From the NCBI GenBank assembly GCA_009193035.1, contig SWDT01000172.1, forward strand, positions 31,634 to 95,633: a DNA stretch of 64,000 nucleotides. Reading direction: 5' to 3'. Below the pieces are notes generated by a model, which was not told where the DNA came from, searched no databases, and saw nothing but the letters and a program-made list of their open reading frames with translations. The DNA comes from Halicephalobus mephisto (Eukaryota; Nematoda; Chromadorea; Rhabditida; Panagrolaimidae). This document shows positions 54,301 to 64,000 of this stretch, piece by piece; position 1 is the first letter of the stretch; each line of letters opens with the position of its first letter. Made by a program: the position numbers and the translations under genes.

Positions 54301-57300
54301 AAAAAATTAATAAACAAAAAAGCTCAGGGATTTATATAAAGATATTTGGAAAATTATCCACAAAAGTTTAAAAATTCATCTACAGTAAGAAAATTGAAAT
54401 ATTTATATATGGAAATTTTCAAGTTTGTTCATCAGGAATAAAGAACCTCATTTATAGGGATTTACGGACTTCATTCAGGGATAAAATTTAAAAAATTAGA
54501 CATAATAATATTTAGAAATCCATTTACAAAAATCACAAATTAAATTTAAACTAATTGTCCACTTTTAAAATTCCTCAAATACATTCAAAATAATCTAAAT
54601 CTCCAAATTCACTAAAATACTAAAGAAAAATTCTAAAAAAAACCAAAATTTAATTTTTTTTTTAAAATGAAAAAAAAACCAAAATTTAATTTTTTTTTTA
54701 AAAATAAAAACCAAAATTTTATTTAAAAAAACAAAAAACTTACATCAGATCCTTCACACAGTAATGTCATCATTCCTGTCAGTACTTTCGAACTAATAAC
54801 AAATTCTTTCGAAAATTTCGGAATTTTAACTTTCAAAGGTTCTCCATAATCAAAATCCGAAGATCCAAAGGGTGGTTTTTCACCTTCAGAAGCTTTCGTC
54901 AAATAATTCACAAAAAACTCCAACAACAAATTTTGAACATTTCTATGAGCTACAGTATCCCCACTTCCAACTCGTTCAATAATCATCGTCAATCTCATCG
55001 CCACAACATGAATAATATCTCCTTCTTTCGATCCATGTTTCATAATAAATCCAATCAAATTCAGAATCCTCTCCATGTCCGATTCTATCGTAATCGCATA
55101 AGAAAGTTCACGACAAATATATTCTTTATAAACATCGAATGCCGGAAGTTTCGAGAGTGATTCAATTTTCGAAATTTTCGTTGATTCATCCTGGAAAAAT
55201 TACTGTAAGTATAAAACTTGGAATACTTTAAAACTATAATTCTTAAATTTAAACCATTCCAAAAACAAAGTACAGTAGTCATATTTAAATTAAAACCAAA
55301 TTACTGTAAACTTTAAATTCAAATTACTCTGAAAGTAAACTACTGTAACTATTAAACTTAAACTAACTTCTAACTACAGTAATTTTTAGATTTAAACTAA
55401 CTTCTAACTAAACTACAGTAATTTCTAGATTTAAACAAGTTCCAAACTACAGTAATTTCCAGATTTAAGCTAACTTCTAACTAAAGTACAGTAATTTCTA
55501 GATTTAAACTAACTTCTAACTAAAGTACAGTAATTTCCAGATTTAAACTAACTTCAAGCTAAACTACAGTAATTTTCAGATTTAAACTAACTTCTAACTA
55601 AAGTACAGTAATTTCCAGATTTAAACTAACTTCTAACTAAACTACAGTAATTTCTAGATTAGAATTACCCCAAGAGTACTGTAACAAATGAAAACAAAAC
55701 TCACTCCAATAAGATTCTGAATAGCATTCAAGGCAGCTTTTCTCTCTTCACTTGAATCAGAACATAATTTAGAAATAAAAAAAGTAACAATATCTTTTTC
55801 ATCCGACGTTCTTTTCATCAACGCATCTTTCAGTCTTTTTTTAACAGAAATAATTTTTATTTCATCCAATTTTGAAAATTCATTTAATTTTTCACAATCT
55901 TCTAAAAAAATAAATCCAATTGTTAAAATTGGAAGTTCTTCAATTATATTTAAATTTTTAAAAATAGCATCATTTATCGTATTTCGAGCTTGATCAATTA
56001 AATTATCTTTTGAAATTTCTTTTAATAAATCCGGATTTCTTATTCCACACAAAATTTGTCCTATTTCTTTTAATTTATAAAAATTATAATAAATATCTGG
56101 AAAATTTCTTGGACAACTTTTAGGATTAATAATACAAAAATCTTGTTTAAAATTAATCATTATTTTTTTATTTTTAATTTCATTTAAAAAAATTGAAATA
56201 ATTTTTGATTCTTTTTTCGATTCTTGTAAATCATCTGCCATAATTTCATTACCAGATTTGTTTTCAAATTGAGTTAGAGGAAAATCCGATTTTGTCAAAC
56301 ACATATGAAAAGCAAATTTCATCATCGGAAAATTATTATAAGCTTCATTTAAAATCGAATTTTTACACATCATCGTCCACATTATGGCCAATTTCCAGCA
56401 TCTGATATATAGACTTTTAATTCCAATAACAACACCGGTTTTATTTTCAATATTCGAAAATTGCGGAAAATTCGATACTGTAGGTAAATTTAGGAGATTT
56501 TCTAGAAGATTAAGAGACTTAATCGACAACAAACAAGTATCACTTTCGATCGATTTGTAACTTAGTAATCTTTGGGTCAATTTTTCCAATATTTCTACCA
56601 ATTGAACAGGACCATAGGGTACTGTATTAACACTATTGTCGTCCAAATTCGAAAAATCCGGCGGATGAATCAACGAAAACAAAATAGATTCATCTACCGT
56701 ACATTCATGTATCATTTTCAAACCGGATATATAATCATGTTCTGTTGGCCATCCATCATTTGAAAATATTTTTGTTTGATTACCATTTAAATACAGTAAT
56801 TGATCGTAAAATTCATTTAAAATATTTTCTGATATATTAATATCTGCTGTAATTGACCATCTTAAAAATTCAATTGCCACAATTGAAAAATTTTGAAATT
56901 GTGATTGAAACCTATTTAATGAACTTGATTGAAATGCATTCAAATTTCCTCCACTTCTCCTGATATTTCCCGCATCTTTAATACTTGTCGAAACAGCCGT
57001 TATAGGCAAAATAGAACAAATATTAATTGCGTTTTTTAAAAGATCTATAGCGTTAAAATCATCATTGAAAAGTTCTCGTTGATTAATTCTCACTCTTACT
57101 CCTTCAAAAATATATTTAGCCAAAATTCCAAATTGAAAATCCACTCGAAATCCAGCTTTCGTAAATTCCTTCAGAAAATTTCGGACTAATCTAACAGTTT
57201 TCGGATTTATCAAAGCTGCAACAAGCTTATTCGCTATAATCTAAAAAAATACTTAAAATCTCAAAAATATCCCAAACATCATTAAGATTTTTAAAAAACT

Positions 57301-59831
57301 AACAACTAAAAATCATAAAAACTTAAAAATTATAAAAAATACTAAAAGTAAATATTATTATAAATTAAAAAATATTAAAAACTTAAAAATAATTGAAAAA
57401 TATTTAAAATTTCAAAAACTTTTAAAAAATAAATTAAAATTAATTAAATATTATTGAAATTTAAGAAAATAATTAAATATTATTAAAACTTAAAAATAAT
57501 TAAATATTATTAAAACTTAAAAATTAATTAAATATTATTAAAACTTAAAAAATAAATTAAATATTATTGAAACTTAAAAAATAAATTAAATATTATTGAA
57601 ACTTAAAAATCAACCGACCTTTGAAGTTTCTTCGGCATTTTTAAAATACAGATACTGTAGAAATACATACAAATGAGGCATTTTTTGTTGTTGTTTTGGA
57701 GAAAATTCCAGATCCAAAATAATAGAAACCAAAGTATCCAAATTTTTTCTGTCAAAATTTAACCAGTAATCCAAACAGGCCAAAAGTACAGTTTGATGTT
57801 GTTTTTTTTGCAGAGAATGAAGAACAAGCAAATCTTTGGCAGTTTGAACACTATTTTCGTCACTTAATGTAGGAGTATTCACGCACAAAAATAAAATATT
57901 TTCCGGTACACATCGTTGAAGCTAAAAATTACAAATTTTTAGAAAATTTTAAAATCAGTTGTTGGTTTAAAAAGTTTTAAATCATAAAAATTTGAATAAA
58001 ATTTTTGATAATTTTAAATTTTCAATTAAATTATAGAAAATTTTAAACAATTTTTAAAATTTGCATAAAAATTTTACTTTTTCACTAATTTTCAAAAAAT
58101 TCCAAAATCTTAAAATTTCAACGATAATCCAAGTTTTCAGAAATCTTCAAAAAATTTTAGAATATTTTAGAAATTTAATAAAAACTCCAAAAATTTGAAA
58201 AAATTTTAAAATTTTTTGTAAATTAAAAATTTTAAAATCTTTTGTAAATTTAAAAAACTTACAGAAATCGCTTGAAGCCAAGTATCCAACTTCTTCAAAA
58301 TAATCGATCTTATTTCAGAATTATTGACCAAAAAAGCCACTGTTCTAATGACGCTTTTTGTCGGTTCTTCTTGGCATCTTTGAGAAATCAGATTCAAAGT
58401 TGTCGGAATTAATTCTTTGAATTCTTCAGATTCAGGATTAATTTTCTTTTCTAATGCAGTGATGTTGACATATGACCTCTTGAAGGGCACAAATTCCGCT
58501 TTTTCGTAGAGTTCTTCCGAAGGAACGACGAAACTTCCGAAAGCAGACATTATACCGTAGTATATCGGAGCAGCTTCCGGAGAATCAACCCAGGACCGTT
58601 TTCCACAAGAGTCGTTCATAACTAGTTTGAACATGAAAGGACTGATGTGCTCGAACGAGTTGAACACAGTAGATATCGCTTGGCAGATGAGAGAAAAGTT
58701 TTCTTTTCCATCGACGAAGGAAAACGATTCAAAAAGACCTTGAAGTACATGGACGGACTGAAAACAATCATATATAAAAATTATAAAATAATTTAGACAA
58801 AAATTTCCGAAATTTACAGTTTTAGGAAATTATAAACATTGTAATCAAATTCTGGAGATTCTATAAAACTACGAAAGTTTCCAAAAGATTCTATAATACT
58901 CTAAAAAGTTTCATTATTTTCTACTGGATTCTGAGTCTTTAGAAATCATGAAATTCTAGACATTTCGAAATATAAAACGGAAAAAAGAACTTTCTAAAAA
59001 CCCCCCAGAAAATGATAAGAATTCCAGAAACTTCCAAAAAGATTCTACTAGGTCTCAGAAATTTCCGAAAATTTCTACAAGATCCTAAAAACCTCCAAAA
59101 AGATTCTACTAGGTTTCAGAAATTTCCGAAAACTCTTACAAAATCGTAAAAACTTTAACAGAATCTTGGAGATTTCAAAGAAATTTCCATCAGACTTCAA
59201 AAGCTTCTGAAAATTTCTACAAGATCCTAAAAACTTCCAAAAAGATTCTACTAGGTTTCAGAAATTTCCGAAAATTCCAGCATCTTTCGTCAGATTCTAG
59301 ATTTCATAATATAAAATTGGATTCTGATAGATTTTAGAAACTGATAGAATTCTGAAAAATAATATATAACCCATACCTTGAGAGTTTGGCATTCGGAAAT
59401 GACATATTGAAGAATTTTCTGCGTCAATTCTACGTCTCCTCGGCTTGAATCCGCCAAACTTCGCAATGAAATTAAAACAAACTTCTCGATTTCGTTATTC
59501 TTGACCATTTCGTCCTTCTTAACATCGAAACCGGATCCCGTGATGGAATCCGTGCCGACGAGGTCCTTCCAATCCGGGGGCAACTGAAACAGCGGTTTTT
59601 TGTCTTTTGATCCTTCTTCCGGCTTCCGAGTCCCGATGGAGGTACCCGGAATAGAATTCGGAGGTTTCTTACTCGGTGGTCCTGCGGGTGATCCCTGAAA
59701 ATATATCTTTAAAATTAAAATTTATATATGAAACAAACCTGAAGAGGCCGTTTCGGAGCTCCTTGTCCAGGCAATCGACGAGATAAATTTATAAACTTGT
59801 TTGTTCCTGCTTTCCCTCCTTTGTTCGACAT
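51375..59831 (-). CDS. ints-1: Integrator complex subunit 1
   Basis: Ten exons join in phase: 59831-59739, 59694-59377, 58757-58263, 57921-57619, 57240-55705, 55190-54744, 54219-53524, 53259-53083, 52871-52651 and 52311-51375, giving about 1740 residues (human INTS1 is about 2190). A basic Gly/Pro-rich start is followed by all-helical repeats. Matching parts are FLRWSITADINISENILNEF, FYDQLLYLNGNQ, IHECTVDESIL, the SLYIRCWKLAIMWTMM block and IGQILCGIRNPDLLKEI. INTS1 is the scaffold of Integrator, which cleaves nascent snRNA and promoter-proximal RNA in the nucleus. The gene is strongly A/T-ending in codon use. Introns carry simple repeats. The orthology call rests on remembered similarity. Confidence 0.88.
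55310..55670. repeat. Tandem repeat with TACAGTAATTTC, 40-50 bp
   Basis: About eight units in ints-1 intron 5 read TAAACTAACTTCTAACTAAA then CTACAGTAATTTCTAGATT. ACAGTA words occur nearly every 45 bases. Confidence 0.8.
58840..59290. repeat. Degenerate TTCTACTAGG repeat in intron 2
   Basis: Units of about 65 bp carry AAAAAGATTCTACTAGGTTT and CAGAAATTTCCGAAAATT. The repeat is similar in style to the TTCTAGAA-rich introns at 2280 and 4200. Confidence 0.55.
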
Positions 59832-59927
59832 TGTAAATTAATTCAAAATTAATTTTCAAACAACAGGAAAAAAATGAACCATAAACGAAATAGAAAAGTG
59901 AAAAGAAAAATAAAGAAATGTTTGGTT

Positions 59928-60020
59928 TGGCGAATTTCGCACTTTGCCAAAATTAGAATGAAAGGAAATTTTGAAAAAAGCAAAATTCTTTTTAGTGAAA
60001 ATCGCACTTTGCCAAAATTA
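59928..60020. repeat. Two palindromic TTGGC/GCCAA elements
   Basis: TTGGCGAATTTCGCACTTTG then CCAA at 59928-59950 is a short inverted repeat, followed by a half copy (AAATCGCACTTTGCCAAAAT) near 60000. They lie about 100-170 bases upstream of the ints-1 start and include the TTCGCACTTTGCC motif. Confidence 0.6.
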
Positions 60021-60300
60021 ATAAAAAATAATTTTTAAAGTATTTAAAAAAACTATATGATGTAAATAATATATGTAAAATTCAATTACTACATTATCCC
60101 CTCAGGGAATCTCCGTCCAGACCGCAACATAAGACCAGGAAAACTGAACTCTGTAGGAAGAAGGAATCAGATTGTTTTTTTGGATTTATTGAACTATTTT
60201 GTGGAGTTCAGTCGACTCGGATGGATGAACTTGAAGAGACGTCTTTTTTCTACTCGCTTGAGAATGTTGAATAAACTTATTTGGCAAACTGCCTACGATA

Positions 60301-60514
60301 GGAACCCCAATCCTCCACCCAGTCCCGGAACCCCAATCCTCCACCCAGTCCCGGAACCCCAATCTTCCACTCGGTCCCGGAACCCCAATCCTCCACTCGG
60401 TCTCGGAACCCCAATCCTCCACTCGGTTTCGGAACCCCAATCCTCCACTCAGTCCCGGAACCCCAATTCTCCGCTCGGTTCCGGAACCCCAATCCTCCAC
60501 TCAGTCCCGGAACC
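60301..60514. repeat. 26-bp minisatellite, eight units
   Basis: GGAACCCCAATCCTCCACTC with GGTCCC (variants C/T at several sites) starts at 60301, 60327, 60353, 60379, 60405, 60431, 60457 and 60483, with a final GGAACC at 60509. Its composition is over 55 percent G+C in otherwise AT-rich DNA. It lies between the 3' end of the GPCR gene and the 5' end of ints-1. Confidence 0.95.
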
Positions 60515-60726
60515 GTGTAACTACCATCGAGCACTCAACATTCTACGCAGCCCCGAAGACTCATATTACAAATACTCTAATTTCCTCCGATTTCGATTTA
60601 GTTTTTATTTAATCACAAATCTGAACCTAACATTTGAGTCACGTTTCCGACCTTGTGTCTTTGAATATTGTTCGATGAATATCTCCGAGAAATTCTGTCT
60701 ACAAATTACTGTATTTTAAAAGTATT

Positions 60727-63700
60727 TCAAACACTTATGGGGGTTCTGAGATCATCCCCGAGTCTGTAGGGGGACCCGTTGAGGGAGGACATGGCACTGG
60801 TCACTTCTATTTTCGAGACATCTCCTGTGGATTCCTGTTCCTTGATGACTTGGAGTTGATCGTAGACGGCGTTGTCGGTGCCCATGATGTTCGTCAACAT
60901 AGAAGCCGATCTGGATCTAACTTGATTCAACGAAGCACTTCTATTTCTGAATTCCTCATGTTTACTTCCTCGTCTGCTTGAATCTCCATGAGGAAATCCG
61001 CCTTTTACAGTACTTTTGGTCGATCTAGTGTAGATAGAAATCGGATTAACCGGCTGTCCCTTGACCCTTGCCGGTTTGTTCAGTTTCCTGCACTGGATGA
61101 TGTGCCACGAAATCCTCCTGATGTCCGGGTTAATCAAACAATAAAAATAAAAATTTAAAGCAAATTTTGTGAATTCTAGTAAGTTCACAATTGCTCGAAT
61201 TATCTGAAAAATAAAAAAAATAAATTTAAAAACTTAATTCAGAATTATTTTTACAGTAATGTGGGTTTTTTCGGAGAATTTTGGACAAGTTTAAGAAGGA
61301 CCTAATTTGGTTTAAAAAGATTTACTTTTACAGTGATATAAATCTATCTAAAAGACCCTAGATCTACCTGAAAAGGACCTAACTTGATTTAAAGATATAA
61401 TTTAAGAAAATTTTTTACAGTAATTCAAGTACATTTAGAAGGTTCTAGATCCATCCAAGAAGGACCTAACTAGGCTTAAAAATTGATTTCAGACTACTTT
61501 TACAATAATATAAGTCCATCTAAAAAGTCCTAGATCTATCTGAAAAGGACCTAATCTGATTTAAAAATATCTATTTTTACAATAATATAAATCCATCTGA
61601 AAAGGACCTAATCTGATTTAAAAATATCTATTTTTACAGTAATATAGATCCATCTAAAAAGGACCTAATCTGATTTAAAAATATCTATTTTTACAGTAAT
61701 ATAGATCCATCTAAAAAGGACCTAATCTGATTTAAAGACTTAATTTAGGATCATTGATTACAGTAATATAAATCTATCTAAGCAGTCCTAAACCAATCTG
61801 AAAAGGACTTAACTTGGTTTTAAAAAAACATTTTTACAGTAATGTAGGTTTTAGAAGATTCTAGACCAATCTGAGAAGGACTTAATTCAATTTTAAAAGA
61901 CCTAATTTAGGAACATTTTTTACAATTTTTTTATTTCAAAAGTTATCCTTCTTTGTGAATTTTTAGAAATTATTTAAAAATAATTATGAATAACTTACTT
62001 GAAAAGTTAAATTTTGGGATCTGTTGTCGGCGACGAAGATGGTCAATGGAGCAGCAGGGATCGTACAAAGAAAAAAAACGATTATGATGGCGAAAAGTAA
62101 AAAAAACAATCGTCGTTCTTCTTGTTCGCTTTTCTCTGTCTGGCCTCTTTTGGACTGACTCGAGGCCAGTCTTTTCATTCTGTCCCGTTTGGTACTACGG
62201 TAAGTGATCATTATTCTCATGTTGAAAAATGCTATCAATAAAAACGGAAAAACTCTGCTCCAAAATTCCCTTATCCATTCGTAAATCTGGAACCAGGATT
62301 CCTTTCTTCTGTCACAGACCAGAAATGGACAAGAAAGAAGATCTTCAGGAATCTAAAAACCACATTATAAAAATCAAAAATAAATTTAGCACAAAATCCT
62401 CCCGAAGGGAATTTCAGGAACTACAGTAATCTAAGCAACAAGTCCGGAAAACTACAATCGCTTTTTTATAAAAATTTAATTTTTTAAATAAAATTTTTTA
62501 AAATTCATTTTTAAATTTATTTAATTTAAATAAAATTCTTTTTTGAATAAATTCATTTTTTTAATAAAATTATTTTTTTGAATAAATTCATTTTTTTAAA
62601 TAAAATTTATTTTTTTGTAACTGAATTGATTTAATACTTCAAGTAAGTTTTAAAAAAATTTGAAATCAATAAAAATAAAAAAATTATTCTCATGCAGGTC
62701 ATTTTTGACTTTCTACAGTAGTCTATTTAACATTCAAAATTACCTAATGTCATTTAAGTAGGAAAATTTAATTTTAAAAAGAATTTCGAAATAGATAAAA
62801 AACAAAAAAAATAAATGCCTCAGGGGAAAAATTTCGTTCAGATCATTTTTGACTTTCTACAGTAGTCTATTTAACATCCAAAATTATCTAATGTCATTCA
62901 AGTAGGAAAATTTAATTTTAAAGTTTTAAATTTTTTAAATTTTAATTTTTTTTAAAAGTTTTAATTTTTTTTAAAATTACAGTAACTTACGTTATGGACA
63001 GTTTTCTTCGTTGCCCAAGGGGCATAAATACAAAAATTAAAAATATAAGCCATAGCGAACAACCAAAAACACATTTTTCTTTTTCGAAAAAATCCATGGT
63101 TGAACGGATGACAGACGGCCATGTATTGGGACAGCGTCAGGAACACCACGATCCACACAGAAGCCCCCATCAGTGCATTTGCCTGGAAATATTTTTTATA
63201 ATCACATTATTATGAAAATTAAAAATAATTATTTTTAGAAAAATCAAAAAAATTAAACTTTGGCAAAGTGTGAAAATCGCCAAAATTTAGTTTTTTGGAG
63301 AAAAATGAATAAATGCCAAAAGGTTTTTTTTGACAAAGTGTGAAAATCATTAAAATTAACTTTTTTTGGCGAAAAGTGAATCAATGCCAAAATTCAGTTT
63401 TAACTTTTTTGGCAAAGTGTGAAAATCATTAAAATTAACTTTTTTTTGGCGAAAAGTGAATCAATGCCAAATATAACTTTTTTGGCAAAATGTGAATTAG
63501 TGCCAAAATTCAGTTTTTTTGGCGAAAAGTGAATGAATGCTAAATTTAACTTTTTTTGGCAAAGTATGAATTAATGCCAAATTCAGTTTTTCTGGCAAAA
63601 AGCGAATGAATGCCAAATTTAACTTTTTTGGCAAAGTATGAAAATCATTAAAATTAAACTTTTTTTTTGACGAAAAGTGAATGAATGCCAATTTCGATTT

Positions 63701-63990
63701 TTTAATAAAAGTGTTTCGAGACGAATTTCGAATTTTAAATATTGCTTTTAATTTTATTGAATTTTTTAGAAATTTTAATTATTTGAAGTTTGAAAAAATT
63801 GTTGAACTTTGATTATGGAATTTTCTGAATTGAGACGCCGAAATGGAATATGGATTTTTCGAGAAACGGATTTAATCTTTGAGACTTACCAAAGGAAATC
63901 CAATGTGGGCGTAATAGAAGGCACTTGTCCGAGAACACAGCCGCCAATCACGAGCCAGAGGATCATTGGAATCACAGAAATGTGCGTCAG
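60727..63990 (-). CDS. Rhodopsin-family GPCR, 5' exons outside the window
   Basis: Four exons are visible and in phase: 63990-63890 (may extend further), 63182-62991, 62352-61999 and 61203-60727, giving 373 residues. The first has the conserved Cys before TM3 (WRLCSRTSAFYYAHIGF). Exon 2 completes TM3 with SQYMAVCHPF (SQY in place of DRY) and TM4. Exon 3 gives extracellular loop 2 with two Cys, TM5, a basic loop 3 (TKRDRMKRLASSQSKRG) and TM6. Exon 4 has TM7 LLEFTKFALNFYFYCLINPD and a long Ser/Arg-rich tail of about 130 residues. The TM7 pattern is typical of FMRFamide-type neuropeptide receptors. The missing part is TM1, TM2 and the N-terminus. Confidence 0.82.
61250..61900. repeat. 55-60-bp tandem repeat with TTTTTACAGTAATAT
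   Basis: About nine units in the last GPCR intron read AAAAAGGACCTAATCTGATT, TAAAAATATCTATTTTTACA and GTAATATAGATCCATCT. Two units at 61610-61730 are identical over about 57 bases. Confidence 0.85.
62690..62930. repeat. 130-bp direct duplication with CTACAGTAGTCTATT
   Basis: Two copies of GTCATTTTTGACTTTCTACA then GTAGTCTATTTAACAT and AATGTCATTTAAGTAGGAAA occur about 145 bases apart in the GPCR intron at 62353-62990. Confidence 0.7.
63255..63700. repeat. Array of alternating palindromic TTTGGC elements
   Basis: Roughly a dozen units alternate TTTGGCAAAGTGTGAAAATC (then ATTAAAATTAAC) with TTTTTGGCGAAAAGTGAATG (then AATGCCAAA). Each complete unit has TTTGGC and GCCAAA arms. It fills the GPCR intron between 63183 and 63889. 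Confidence 0.85.
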
Positions 63991-64000
63991 CTAAATGTGG

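Noticed and set aside
60180..60719. Long Pro/Asn/Ser-rich frames on both strands over the 26-bp minisatellite
   Set aside because: A 26-bp unit shifts frame with every copy and is open in several frames. There are no splice signals or a good start, and the composition is that of a repeat.

Overview
The window is AT-rich nuclear DNA from a nematode, most likely a rhabditid relative of Caenorhabditis; the species is not identified. The case rests on short exons with GTAAGT donors and TTTTCAG/TTTTTAG acceptors, acceptor-like sites directly upstream of many start codons (as expected for spliced-leader trans-splicing), a run of closely spaced same-strand genes that looks like an operon, and nematode-type gene families. 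Gene models were joined by hand from donor, acceptor and reading phase. Exon edges may be off by a base or two, but phases agree across every listed junction.

Layout: (1) 1-78, minus, the start of a secreted protein running off the window, then a tandem array. (2) 1677-6936, plus, an angiomotin-like coiled-coil protein. (3) 7558-13559, minus, a complete five-repeat type I cadherin. (4) 15164-16658, plus, an ARGLU1 SR-type protein. (5) 19115-31494, plus, a likely seven-gene operon: Hsp110, a ZHP/RNF212-type RING protein, an ALG8-endonuclease V fusion, COQ6, the NSE2 SUMO ligase, DCN-1 and LAMTOR5. (6) 31547-33792, minus, a peptide-type GPCR. (7) 33.8-39.6 kb, gene-poor, with several tandem satellites. 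(8) 39646-43108, plus, a UDP-glycosyltransferase. (9) 43201-45237, minus, NAA20. (10) 46646-47704, plus, transaldolase. (11) 49974-50936, plus, a small secreted cysteine-containing protein of unknown role. (12) 51375-59831, minus, Integrator subunit 1. (13) 60727 to about 63990, minus, a second GPCR lacking its 5' exons.

The most unusual items are these. One continuous exon joins the membrane end of ALG8 to the catalytic start of endonuclease V, giving a 798-residue fusion. The RING protein directly downstream of Hsp110 carries in its tail a 37-residue ungapped match (16 identities) to the Hsp110 beta-domain/linker boundary, which suggests a neighbouring partial duplication. The operon groups two probable SUMO ligases and a NEDD8 ligase under a promoter with a perfect heat-shock element. 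A 173-bp TA-flanked element in a coq-6 intron has perfect inverted ends of the pogo/Tigger type.

Non-coding DNA is unusually rich in tandem arrays. Many share a TATATGAAA core, others a GGTCCC...CGAAT core or ACAGTAAT, and a short palindrome of the form TTTGGCGAAATGTG...ATGCCAAA recurs in introns and intergenic DNA. None of this resembles CRISPR, and no tRNA or rRNA gene was recognised.
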